Shown piece after piece: positions 39,601 through 51,313 of a DNA stretch of 64,000 bases (positions are counted from its first letter, which is position 1; each line of letters starts with the position of its first letter). A program made the position numbers and the translations under genes. The stretch comes from Eleginops maclovinus (Eukaryota > Chordata > Actinopteri > Perciformes > Eleginopidae): the NCBI RefSeq assembly GCF_036324505.1, contig NC_086367.1:19766578-19830577 (forward strand). The letters are read 5' to 3'. The notes under the pieces were generated by a model. The model saw only the letters and a list, made by a program, of their open reading frames with translations, searched no databases and had not been told where the DNA came from.

Positions 39601-39807
39601 AACTTTAAACCTAAACAATTAATCAATTAACAACCATATACTTCATGTAAGTACCGAGTAGCTGTCTCAATTACACACAGTTACTTTACAATGTATTAGT
39701 TTTGAGTAAATGCAGAGACCTGTGTTAGCACCTGTTTAACACTTTCACTTTCTCCAACCCACATGTTTCTCATCACGTTTCAGTTTTTATGGGTAAAGAC
39801 TTGTCTG

Positions 39808-39839
39808 ATTTATTTCAAGAAAGACTTCTTGAAATAAAT
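39808..39839. repeat. Perfect 14-bp inverted repeat with 4-bp loop
   Basis: Arms ATTTATTTCAAGAA and TTCTTGAAATAAAT flank AGAC. It is isolated, with no larger element around it that I can see. Confidence 0.9.
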
Positions 39840-41087
39840 TGAACATGGGGTAAGAAGTTGAATACAAATGGTAATTTTTGGGGTGGATTCTTTCTGTTAA
39901 AAGGTTGCCTTCAATTACATTCATGCACTGATCAGTAATTTATATCCTGGGTATGCATATCCGTTAGAAGCTTTGTTCTGGTCACCTGGAATTGACAATG
40001 GAGGCCTGAAGAAGTTTTTCTTGTTGGAACATGATCCTAGAAAGTTTCTGAGCCCTCAGCTGTGTTTGTTGTGACATATGACCTCAACGTAGGATCAGAC
40101 TAACCCAGTCTGCACTATGCTTGGTATATAACATTATACAAGTGTCCTTCTAAGGCAGGGAAGAGTAACAATATAAAACATATAATTTACATAACAGAAA
40201 AGTTAGATGGAAAATGCCATTTCTGGTCTCTTAGCCCTGAGCCCATTCATTCTTCCTGAAGTTTCATTTAAATTATATATTACTGAATAATGTCCTTTAA
40301 GAACGGGGTACTGTAATTATGCATTTCTTGGGGACGTTTTACACTGGTGAACTAATGGGGTTTTTAGGGAGTTTTTGGGGCAGCAGTAAAGTGAACGTGG
40401 GATTGGGTCGAAAATGATGAATTGTGTGTTCATATAATGAAGAAACTAAGTGGCTCATTGATGTGGTTTAATAGTTTCGGGGAAAAAGCTCAAATAGGAA
40501 TGAGATATCAGACCTTCGTAAACACTTTGTTAATTTGTCTATTTGATGGGTGATATTACAAGTCACATACAAGTACAAATGTACTACAGTTTGTATCACT
40601 GCACTTTACTGACATGTAAAAACATTTAGTGTTCAAATAAATCAAGTTGATCTTCTACTTTTGGACTGAACCCGTAAAGTGTTCCTTTAATGGTTTTCTA
40701 TTCAGAATGCATTTATTTAATTTGTGAGACTTTTCTTTAAATGTGAGCGTTCCTTGCATCCTGTGCTTGACTGCAGAGATAGAGGCCTGTGTGTCAGCGT
40801 TCCCTCCTCTCTGTATTGATGTAGGTTTACAGTTGTCACACCTCTGGTTGTAGTCCATTGTGTGTGTCCATGTAACATTGAGCTGAACAGTGGATCAAAG
40901 CAGCGTCTCCATAGAGAAACACCAAACAAAGACAGATATGCTCACAGTGTGGGCTGTGATGGACTCAATGATGACAGCCCACCTAAAGGCACATTACACC
41001 TCCTGTCCTTTCACTTATGCAACCAGTGAAGGTCATTGTGGCTAATTTAGTGTGTTTACAAGAGCTCACTGAACACTTCAAACAAGA

Positions 41088-41238
<151 letters not shown>

Positions 41239-41961
41239 GCACATCTGTGGTGACATCTGGTGGGCGTGAGAGAAAAAGGCACTTTAGAAAAACAGTTCAT
41301 TTTGTCATGTCTCACTCAAAGGTGCTCAAATATGTGTTAATAAAGTTAATAATTGTATTAATAATGAACAAAAAATGGAGCAGAAAAACATAGTAATTGC
41401 CCACTAATGAAGTTATGTTCCTGTGCTGGAAAGCCTGCAGGTTTTTTTGTTGCTCCACTATCATCATTTAACAGTTTAAAATGTCTGATTTGTTGCATTT
41501 AAAAAGTTGCTCTTCAACAAAATGTTCAATTTAAAGCATCTTTAAACTTCTTGTATGGGTCGTATTCACTTCATCTTACCATGTTTATTTGGACGTAATT
41601 GTATAATTTATCCAAACACATTTAAATGACCACTAAATCCGTGAGATTTCCCAGAGCAACACTGCTCCCATGTGGACATTGTACCAAACAACAACGCTTT
41701 TGCTAAACCAAGGCTGCATAATACTATATAGTTTATAGTTGTCTGCTGTAGTTTTGCACACTTACAGGCTTGACACTTTGTTGCATAATAAATCATTACT
41801 TGCTTCTGAGAACTAATACCTTTTTAAATGTATGTAGGCCTACTCTTTTTATTTCATTATATGTTGTATAAGTACAGTAAATATATATAGCTTTTTTTTG
41901 TTGAGCCAAGACAATGCAGTAATGAGCTTCTTGCTTTTTTCAAACTCGCAATCATCACTTA

Positions 41962-42218
41962 AGGGCGGTGGTGGCAAAGTCCATAGGGGGTTGGTCTGGG
42001 AACTGGAAGGTCACCAGTTCAAGTCCCCGAAAGACCAAGTGCCACCGTGGTGTCCCTGAGCAAGACACTGGTTACCTACACTGCTCCCCGGGCGCCGTAC
42101 ATAATGGCAGCCCACTGCTCCTAACACTAGGATGGGTCAAATGCAGAGACCGCATTTCGTTGTCCTAGTACTTGTACTCTGTGCAATGACAATAAAGTTG
42201 AATCTTCATCTTCATCTT
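41962..42218 (+). mobile_element. tRNA-derived SINE
   Basis: The head has a tRNA-like arrangement with a B-box-like GTTCAAGTCC at 42017-42026. The body has the usual fish SINE words GAGCAAGACACTGG, CTGCTCCCCGGGCGCC, GGCAGCCCACTGCTCC and GATGGGTCAAATGCAGAGA. It ends TGCAATGACAATAAAGTTGA plus a CTTCAT tandem tail. It appears full-length or nearly so. No clear target-site duplication was found. Confidence 0.85.
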
Positions 42219-42659
42219 AATAACCGCATAATTCCTGAAGAATCCTCTGGATGAGTTTCAGAGCTAACCACCATGTTTGTAGTCCAGAGTTAGTTGTAGT
42301 CCATGTTTTATTTAAACCTACCTGCAGTCCCAGAAATAACCAACAGGTGGCACCATGCTGTAAATAATTATCATCATCAAGCCTCTCCACTGCGGCTGCT
42401 GTCACATGTCACCTGAATGACTACAGAAGGGAAATAAAGTAATGGTAGGCATGTAGATTTTTGAAATAAATAAATGGCCAAAATAGGTTATGTCCATTTT
42501 CAAGGTAGGTTTTAGGAATTTATTTAGGGAGAAACTTTCCTTTTTTTTGTGTTCCTATTGGACATAAGTGTGAGGATTTTCATTTTGAGTTAATTTATAA
42601 ACAAATTGTAAAGGGTTTACCAGATCATATTGAAAAACTAAAATGCTATGTTTAAAGGC

Positions 42660-43140
42660 AGCATACAGAAATGATTGAGGACTTTTATCCCTTTCATCCA
42701 AAGCAGCAGTATTTCAGGCCATGGGTTTGTGTGAGATATAATGATGAGGTCATTTAATGAGTGTCGTCTTAATGCCCCGAGGAAATATTCTTCTCTGACA
42801 TTACATTTTCCGCTGCGGCTCTTTTGCATATTATATGTTAACCATGTCATCTGAAGGATGTCTGACCCCTGCAGGGAAGAACATCCCACCCTATTAATCC
42901 AGTATTAAAAAAGAATCAGTCAGTTGGGACGTTATATTCACAGGCTGCTAATTGTTGAGCTTATGGGCATTTAATACCGTTACCTTTGATACTCGTTGCA
43001 TTTATTAACTTTTAATCCCTGACCTCATGCATGATTAATAACTCTCTGTCTGATCCTTTTCTCAAATGAGGCCCCGGCACAGCCTCTGACAGATGGACCA
43101 ACTGCTGCCAACTGCTCTCTATGAAATATTCAGAATGTAT
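42660..43140. promoter_or_regulatory. Putative conserved non-coding block in gene desert
   Basis: Repeat-free 480-base block with GATGAGGTCATTTAATGAG, CTCTTTTGCATATTATATG, CAGGCTGCTAATTGTTG and CATGCATGATTAATAAC. It ends against an imperfect CA-rich patch at 43143-43200. Enhancer function is inference from composition only. Confidence 0.35.
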
Positions 43141-43142
43141 GT

Positions 43143-43200
43143 AACACACACACACTCACACAGACTCTCACACACACACACGCACACACACTTACACACG
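43143..43200. repeat. Imperfect CA-rich repeat
   Basis: Short CA runs interrupted by CTCACACAGACT and CGCACAC. Confidence 0.8.
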
Positions 43201-43619
43201 CGTGCCCGTCACTCTTATTAGCAGTCAGACAAAGGGGAAGTCTCACTTCTTCTGCACAGGATGAAACTGTTCTCAGTTCATCAGACACAGTGATCATTAA
43301 CATATGAAAAGCAAGCAGGTATACAATAGAGGAAACTACTTGCGGTCTGTGTATCAGACATTAAACTTCAACCATTAAATAATAATAAATCAAATTATCT
43401 TTATTGTTGAAAGAAAAATAAATGAAATGCTTGATTTCTTTTACTGAATTTCTTCTATTGAAACTCCAGTTAACACTTTCAGCAGGATGTTTTTTGCACT
43501 TTAAAGCAAGTGAAGTCATGATAGAACGATTTATCAAACCGTAATTCAGTTATACATTTTCACTTTAACCGCATCATGATTACTCTCTAGTTGTCAGCAT
43601 AGTGAACCCGGGATTGATA

Positions 43620-44339
43620 CCAAAGTTTTGTGTTAGAAATGTATCCTACGGGTCCCCAGCACATAGAAACTGCTGAATGCTAACTTGGATATGTTGGGCA
43701 ATTTGCCCAATTGGCATACATTGCGTTATTTAAGATGAATGGCATTACAGCCAATGTAAACAGTTTAAAAATGACGTGGCTGGTTTTGACCGTTTTGGAG
43801 TGGTTCTGGCAGTTATTGACCAGCTGAATTTTCAGGATAAAAAATGGTAGTTTTAACCAGAAAGTGGCTACTTTCGTACTCTTGTCGGGCTGATTTTGAC
43901 TACCATGAATAGTGCTGCAACCATTCAACAATTAAAATGATTATCTCTACTTTTGACAACCAAGTAATTTAGTAAGTAAATAAATAAATAGGCAATCTGT
44001 CCAATCCAAATGATCCAGAGCACCAAAATCTTCCAACTCGACCCAAAATGTATCAAAATCTGCCCACAGAGTACAAATATTAGCATTATCTGGTTAAAAC
44101 GGCCATTTTTGATACTAGAAATGGATTCAGCATGCACAACAACCCCCAAAACCACTCCAAAACTGTCCAAATGAGCCAAGCCAATATTTATCTATTTTCT
44201 ACATTCACTCTAATGGTAATGAATACTAATTAACACCAATTATGCCAATTGTGGACATTGCTCAACATATGCAAGTTAGAATCCGGCAGTTTCTATGTGC
44301 TTGGCACACGTATACTACATTTCTATCATAAAACTTTGG
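43620..44339. mobile_element. 720-bp foldback (long inverted repeat) element
   Basis: The left end CCAAAGTTTTGTGTTAGAAA and right end CATAAAACTTTGG pair as inverted repeats. The pairing continues inward through AGCACATAGAAACTG (left) against CAGTTTCTATGTGC (right), then TAACTTGGATATGTTG against CAACATATGCAAGTTA, and further through TTTTGGAGTGGTT, TTTTAACCAGA and GTACTC words. Arms of roughly 280-350 bases surround a short unpaired centre near 43905-43990. It has no coding capacity. This is the structure of a foldback/MITE-type DNA element; the superfamily and target-site duplication could not be fixed. Confidence 0.85.
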
Positions 44340-44859
44340 TGTATTCAACATTTCCGACTTCCCAATCGGATTTATGAGCTGGAAACTATAGATTAGATTA
44401 GCTTTGACTTTGTCGGTACAATGAGACTCAGATCCATTTAAAAACCTGTCTCTGATAACCTATAACACACATGTTACGCATTTACTCTCATGTATGCTTA
44501 AATACAAAATGAGCTTTGTTAAAGTGTGGTTAAAATATCAATCATTCATAATATACAAAGTTATGATGATTGACAAATACATTAACACTCAAAATGTCAT
44601 TATTTACACTTTTAATTACCTTATAAAGGGTTTAACAAGTGCAAAGTGTGTGTTGCTTATAAATGCAAAATTATATAGGGGTGTTAAATAATGTGTCACT
44701 GGGAAATTGTTCTATCATTTTGATATAAAAACTCAATAAAGTTAAAGATATATATGATATTAATCTGTTAATTAAAGGCAATTTTGGCTTGAATCCTAAA
44801 ACTGTGTATCTGTGTGTTGAAGGTGATCTTGCGTAAGGTTGCATCACCCCTCAGAGCTG

Positions 44860-45080
44860 GAGCCCCCGACACACACAGGCTGCATAGATTACAATCAGCT
44901 AATTAAAGGCTCTAAACTGCCGAGTATTCACACACAAATTCTCACACTGAGCCTGTGTGTGTTTCTCCGTTTGCTGCGGCAGGAATCAGCAGACGGACAC
45001 TTAACGGGCCGCTCAACACAAATTCCCCAAACCCCTGTCTCACATTTGTTAATTTGAGGCAGAGCGAGCGGGGCGGAGAT
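44860..45080. promoter_or_regulatory. Putative conserved non-coding block
   Basis: Repeat-poor block with GATTACAATCAGCTAATTAAAG and CACATTTGTTAATTTGAGGC, denser than the AT-rich sequence around it. Function is unknown. Confidence 0.3.
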
Positions 45081-46034
45081 CCCCTACACATGTACATCTG
45101 AAGAGAGATGAAACAACACTGAAGCCGTTTGCAGAGCTTAAAATCTGCATTCATTCGGTGGGGGTTTGGGGGTCGTCCTGCAAGACCATTGTTCCATTCA
45201 AAATATGGGATGTCATGTCGCACAATTATAATTATCCTTGTACAAAAATGTGAAAAAGCAGGAGCAGATAATACACCGGAGAGCCTATAGGAAACATTTT
45301 GAGGAAAGACTTCACTGGGTACTAACTAAACCGTAAAGGAAAAGTAATTAAGTTCATTTTTATGAATCGATTTTAGAAGTAGGGCTAAACTTCTTGGCTT
45401 CTATTTGCCTCAAAAGGGACGTGGCTCAAGAGATATATTTGTAATAGTGCCATACTGTACATACTGTGAAGCTTTTATTTTCAATAATAAATATTATATA
45501 TATTTATAATTTATTCAGATATTTTCAGTTTCAACAAAAAAAAGAAGAGTATAAGACTTTTGGTTTTGACAGTTTTTGATACTCTTTTTCCAGCACTTTG
45601 ATATGCCTCTAAATCATCCCCATATCTTATGAAAATCAACTTAAAAGCCTTGTCAGGATGTGTCAGTGCACTCTATAAACCTCCTCCTCCTCTTTCCTCT
45701 CTTTGACCCCCACACACAGCCTCCCGTCTTCGTCCCCTCCTCATCTTTTGTCTGCCTTTCCCTCCAGAATTCCTGGCCAGAGGCTGGAGCCCGCTCCCCC
45801 TGCGTTGTTGTCCATCTGTTGGCTGCGGGCCTCCTCCACCGGCAGATGTTTGCTCCTTCTTCCCCGACCTGAGCCTGGAGGTGAGGAGGGGGTGGTAAGT
45901 GGTGACCTAAACCAGGGGAGAGTCTGCATTGACACCAGTGGGGACAATGAGAGGGAACAATGGTATGGCTGAACACCAGGGAGGTAGTGGATGACTGACC
46001 GTCTCCATGCAAACGCACCACACACTATCATCTG

Positions 46035-46200
46035 TAGGGAGGTGGAAGAAGTGCTCAGATCTTTAACTCGAGTTTCTCAAGTCATACCAAAGTGAGGAAA
46101 TACTCAGTTACAAGAAAAAGTCTTGTATTTTTTATTTATTCAAGTAAAAGTAATAAAGTATCAAGATTTACTTCAAGAACCTAAACCAGAAGTGCCCATT
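46035..46200 (+). repeat. Degenerate interspersed repeat 'GGTGGAAGAAGT' type
   Basis: GAGGTGGAAGAAGTGCTCAG is followed by ACTCAGTTACAAG, TATTCAAGTAAAAGTAATAAAG and AGTGCCCATTATGCAG. These are the successive words of a very common percomorph dispersed repeat. The copy is diverged; class not assigned. Confidence 0.5.
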
Positions 46201-46489
46201 ATGCAGAAGTTTGCGCTAGAACAATTATCCTACATTGTCATCGTCTTGTATTTAATTCTAATTTCAAGATGCAAAGGTTTATTGTTGATTCACAACAGCT
46301 ATAGCAAGTAATGTATTTCCTGTCAATCAATTATAATTCTCAGTTTACTTATCAATAAAACATTATTCTGTACCAGTCTAATTCTTAACCCATACACACA
46401 AACATATCTGATTTCGATGAAAAACCTATGCTGCATTCTGTGCTGTAAGCTTTGCATTTGTCCCCCCCTTATTAATTCATTTAATATTG

Positions 46490-46613
46490 TTTGCGCATGC
46501 CCTTTTATCTAATAGTGTTTTACTTCTTTTTGTCTTTATTTTCACTTTTGCTGTAACAATGTAAATTTCCCCTCCTTGGGACCAATAAAGGTATTCTGAT
46601 TCTGATTCTATCC
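46490..46613 (+). mobile_element. LINE 3'-tail fragment, plus orientation
   Basis: Reads AATGTAAATTTCCCC, TTGGGACCAATAAAGG and ends in a short TTCTGATTCTGATTCT tandem tail, the typical 3' end of fish non-LTR elements. It is the same general type as the reversed copy at 11183-11340. Confidence 0.7.
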
Positions 46614-47086
46614 CGTTTGGTTTACTGTCAAAACACACTGTTTTGTCAACATATCTGCACAGCCTCAGTTTACACATGCTTATCTTGAAAAGCCTCTAAT
46701 CAGAGAAGTCTGCTGGTGGGAAACCAGTAAATCCTGTGATAAAGCAGGGAAAACACTGGGAAAGTAATTTTTAGGTTTTAAATTGTACTTAAAGGAATAG
46801 TTTGGTAGTAGACATTCTCCTTAAATGTTGGATTGGAAGATAGATACTGCTCTATTTATTCAGGTGAAGCTACAGCCAGCAGGGGATTAGCTTAGTTTAG
46901 TAAAGAATACCTAAACCAGAGGGACAACAGACAAACAAAGATATAGAATTCATACTTATACCTCTAAGTTTTAACACATAACAAGTAACTGCATGTATCA
47001 CATTTTCCAAATCTGTCCAAAAACAGAAATGTAAATCAAATATGAATTTCAAATGAAATTACAACGTAATCTAGTAGTCCAAACAA

Positions 47087-47260
47087 AATAAGGCAAGGGA
47101 AGTTTATTTAGAGCACATGTCAAGGCATTCAAACGTCTTTACAAAAAACCTAATATACATAATTACATAGTCCAAAAGAAACACATTATAAAATCAAATT
47201 GTAAATACAGTTTAAACTAAAAAGCCAAGAGAAGAGAGGAATAACAAGCTTTAATAGATT
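47087..47260. repeat. Degenerate interspersed repeat
   Basis: AAGGCAAGGGAAGTTTATTT, AGAGCACATGTCAAGGC and TCTTTACAAAAAACC follow the pattern of a common fish repeat reading 'aaggcaagtttatttatatagcacattt'. Strongly diverged. Confidence 0.45.
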
Positions 47261-47619
47261 AGGATAGGATACACACTACACCACCACCATTTACTGTAAC
47301 TATATCTTGAAACTTCATAGTTTTGACTTTGATTTGTTATTATATTGGGTTTTTTTGGATATTAGGGCTGGTCTCTATCTTGAAGTTTTAGTCGAGGTTG
47401 AAAGGTGCTTGACAGATTGGTATTTATTTACTCACAAGGGTCAGAAGGCTTAAAATAATGCCACTGTTATTGGCCAAACTTTCCTTGTTGTGAGAAAAAA
47501 GGTTTGTTTGTACTTTTATTTAGTGTAAAGCTCACATGGGTGTTACTAGGAAAGGTAGTCAGTCAGCCGCTGTTGGTCTGGAATTTAAGGATCACAGAAA
47601 CATGCTCTTTAGCAAAACA

Positions 47620-47910
47620 CATCGTAAATAGCTGTGAGAGAAACATATCATTATGCTGTTGAATGAAGTTGCAAGCTCTCTCCGATGTTAATGGCTCGAG
47701 TGCGACGCCATCCGGAGGTCTCCTCAGTCTATATGATGGTGAGGGTGCTCTGTGATGAAGCTGAGTCTGTGTTAATGGCCTGTTTGAACTAGTGTCAATG
47801 TTAATGCTGCGGCTGCTGAAACATCTCCAAATAAGACAAATGCAAATGAGCTGTAAGTGTCCACTCCACCGCTCATTGACCGTCCTCCCATCAGGACCCT
47901 GAACTTCTTC
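47620..47910. promoter_or_regulatory. Putative conserved non-coding block
   Basis: Block with GTTAATGGCTCGAG, GTGTTAATGGCCTG, GTCAATGTTAATGC and CAAATGCAAATGAGC (octamer-like), ending just before the (TG)n array. It lies about 3.5 kb upstream of cdc25b and 14 kb from noto. Enhancer function is inference. Confidence 0.35.
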
Positions 47911-47956
47911 TTTTAAAGGTTTTCTGGCAGAAAAAGTACATGAAATGCAGTTTTCA

Positions 47957-48089
<133 letters not shown>

Positions 48090-50920
48090 CGTATAACCCT
48101 TCCTTCCTTGTAGCAACACCCTTTTCTCACTGCTGTAAGTAAGGTTCAGGTTGTTGAGTTTTGAGGCTGCCGGTGAGGGAGAATGCATTTTGAATTTCCC
48201 AATTACAGGTTTCCACAATCCAACACGACTACCTGCCAGCAGATAATCACTCACTCTGTGTTTGAGTGTGTTTGAGATAAATACAGATAAGAATGTGTTC
48301 AGTAATAAAACACTGCAGTAATTATCCATGAAGCACTTCTACAGCAGCATTTACAAACGTTATTTTGTTGCCTTCTGTGTGCAGATCTTTTGGGCTGATT
48401 AGTAAGAAGTGTGGTCTCCCTCGTTTTAAAGAAAGGACATTTTATCTCTATACTGGTATCCACAAACTCTGATGTCTAAAAAAGGAATAGTGTGTGATAC
48501 TATCTTGTTGGTAGATGTTAGATTCTTGTTTATAAGTTATTCTGGTTGTCTAAACTTTACAGAGCCAAACCTGACATCTTCAAATGCATTTTTTTATCAG
48601 ACAATACCCAAAAGGATTTAGTTTAAATGATATATGACAAGAAGGGGACTAAAAATCCTCTCATTTCAAAGGCTGGAATCAGAGAATAGTGAAATAGTTT
48701 AATTCTTTCTGCTGTAAAAAGGAAGGAAAGTATTATTTGATTATGAAAACAGTTAAAGAGCAATCTAATAGTCTTTTCCGGTCTGCTGTGAACTATGTTC
48801 TATGCCCAGAATGTCTTTATAAAAAATAAAATAATGACTCTGCACACTTATTGACAGAGAAAGCAGGCAACTCAGGAAGCACAATAATAAGAGAGGGAAT
48901 TAAGAGACATAGGATCTGGAGTGTGGTCATTTAGTAAATGTATGAAACAGCAATCAAAACCTGAGTAAATATTGCTGTGTACTTTTGTATTTCATGGTAG
49001 CCCTGATGGATTTTCTACATCAATGGTTTTGACTTGTTACGTGTGTCTGTTGGTGAGAGCATGTGTAAAGAGGAAATTGTTGGCAGTGGGGAGTCGGTGC
49101 AGGTTTGGTGGGAACAGAAGGTGTTGGGAGGGTTGCAGAGGTTTTATTCAGGGAGAATCACGTCTCTCTCCCCCCGCTTGTCTCTTCTTTTCAGATCTGG
49201 GGTGGGGGGCCTGAATTCTCAGGCCTCAGCTCTTACCTCTCCAGGGAAGTTCATTAAACTTAATTTACATCCGTGATGCAAATCTCACAGATACTTTATC
49301 CCAACAAAGCCCATTCCAGTGAACAGTGGTTCTTCCATGGACCAGAGGTCAGCACTCCCCCGTGCTGACACCAGGTTGGCTAAAATGATACTGAAAGTGC
49401 TTCTCGTTGGAATACTAAAAGCACTGTTGTTGTGCTAAAATGGGTGCTGCCTGCCTGATAAGGTATCAGAATGTAAATTCCACATAACTGCACATTCAGC
49501 ATTGCAAATACATCTAGGGCTGTGCAGGAGAAACCTGGACTTCTGGTGGGGGAATTTGAGCCAAATCAAACAGAGAGTTGAGAGAAAAGCTAAAGAACCA
49601 CAAACACAAACGTCACATAAACCTGAGGCAGAATATACTGAGATCCTTTACTGGTTACATCTGTCTGGTTTTGTTGGTTGGGTTGCCTCAGCAGTCTGGT
49701 TGAACAAGTTACGTTCAGATGTTTCATGAAACATTTGTCCCTTGTTTCAGGAAAGCTTGTGATGTAAGCTTTCAAAATGGAGTCCTGAAGAGCCACACAG
49801 CATAAAATGAGGGCCTTATCCAGCAGACATGCATGTCTCTCAGTTGAGACATGAAGGACCACAGAAACAATTAAAGAACATATATATTATCTGTTACACA
49901 AGTACAGAGAAACTGAACTATTTGAAATGCAACAAATTCACAAGATTCCTTTTTCATAAAATCATAGCCACATGCTTAAGATACTAAAAACAAATACTAG
50001 AAGAAGCTGTGTGGGCTACTTTCTTCTTTCAATAAAACACAGGCCTATTGGGTTACACCTTTCTCAACATATTGACAGGAAGTAAAGTCCTATGTAAGAA
50101 ATTGTATTAAAAATACATAACATAAAACGAGATTGATGCAGCTTCTCCTTATGTCCATACTGTCTTTCACAGCTAAACAATCATAGCGTCAGCCAAGTTT
50201 GTATTTCACTGATGTAACATACAGCCTTGTTGCCTCACCAGCAAACACATATTTGGCATTCTACATGATTTTAAAAAGGAAAATAGTGTGTGAGCTGTTT
50301 GTGCAAAAAGGGAGTAGGTTACATTGGTGAAATACTGATTTGTCTGAGTCACTTTGTGTGGGAGGTATATGAGCTTGGCGGCTAGGTATGTGAACACATC
50401 AAAATGTCCTTTACCTTAGTTTTGCAAAGATAAAAGGATGTATTAAAATCTATCTATAGTCTGGTATTTAAATACAGCTGCTTTTAAATCCTAAATTGCA
50501 CTTTCATAGGTGATTAGTAAGTTCATTTAGTATTTTATTTGGAGAACATTTTAGTTTCATCAACCAATCAAAATGTATTTAAATAATGTTTTAATTTGTG
50601 GACATACAGATATGCAAGGCAACCATTTTGTAATTCATATTTTTGTTTTTCCTCTTTAAAAATAAATAATTCTATCAGCATCCCATTCAATCCTACTCTA
50701 CTTTCAAATAAAATAACTAAAACCAAGTATATTTATCTGTAAAAATGTACCCGTTTAAAAGTGTAGGTGCATAATTTAGAGACCACAGTGACCACAATCA
50801 GAGAACAAAAGATATCTGAGAAAAAAGAAAAAAAAAGTGAAGCATTGCGATTATGTCACATCCTCCTTCTTCCTCCTCATCCGGTGCGAGGACAACAGCG
50901 GAGTCCCGTTCTGCGCTCTG

Positions 50921-50998
50921 ATTGGTTTGCTGGATGTAACAACGACGCCGATTGGCTGAGAGATTGCCGCTCCTGAGCTTCTATTTTGAACATAAATA
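50921..50998 (+). promoter_or_regulatory. cdc25b: cdc25b core promoter: two CCAAT boxes and CHR
   Basis: Two inverted CCAAT boxes (ATTGG at 50921-50925 and 50951-50955, 30 bases apart) precede a cell-cycle homology region TTTGAA at 50985-50990 and an AT-rich ATAAATA at 50992-50998. NF-Y bound at spaced CCAAT boxes plus MuvB/DREAM bound at a CHR is the established architecture of G2/M genes. The start codon is about 320 bases downstream, so transcription probably begins near 51000-51040. Confidence 0.75.
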
Positions 50999-51087
50999 CG
51001 AGCAGCCTCAGATTTTTTTCCTCAGAAACCAAGGGCTGTCAGAGAGGGAGTAAGTGGAGCTGCACCTCTCTGACACAAGCAACAACT

Positions 51088-51207
51088 ATGCAGCTGTAGT
51101 AATTTAGCAAGACCAACTTTTTTTTACTTCGATTGGAACCATCGGATCGCAAAAAATGTTTTCCTAAATTGTTGCTACCTTACATGTTAGCGTCCGGGTT
51201 AGCTTGA
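51088..51207 (+). promoter_or_regulatory. cdc25b: Three short upstream ORFs in the cdc25b leader
   Basis: ATG CAG CTG TAG at 51088-51099, ATG TTT TCC TAA at 51156-51167, and a seven-codon ORF (MLASGLA) at 51184-51207. All end before the main ATG at 51314, whose context AACATGG is strong. If the leader is unspliced as read here, they would reduce or condition cdc25b translation. Confidence 0.6.
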
Positions 51208-51313
51208 AGTTTGGACCGTTTTGCTAATTCGTCACTTTTCGACCCAAAATTCAAACGTAATCTACCACAAAGCAATACATTCTGAAGGATTAGTACACAT
51301 TGGACAGCTAAAC

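Noticed and set aside
42017..42026. Possible tRNA gene from the B-box-like sequence
   Set aside because: The cloverleaf is not intact and the sequence continues into a SINE body with an AATAAAG end; it is a tRNA-derived retroposon.
45653..46031. Overlapping 70-122 codon frames on both strands
   Set aside because: Low-complexity Ser/Pro/Arg composition from CT-rich DNA, with no domain; partly overlaps a dispersed repeat.
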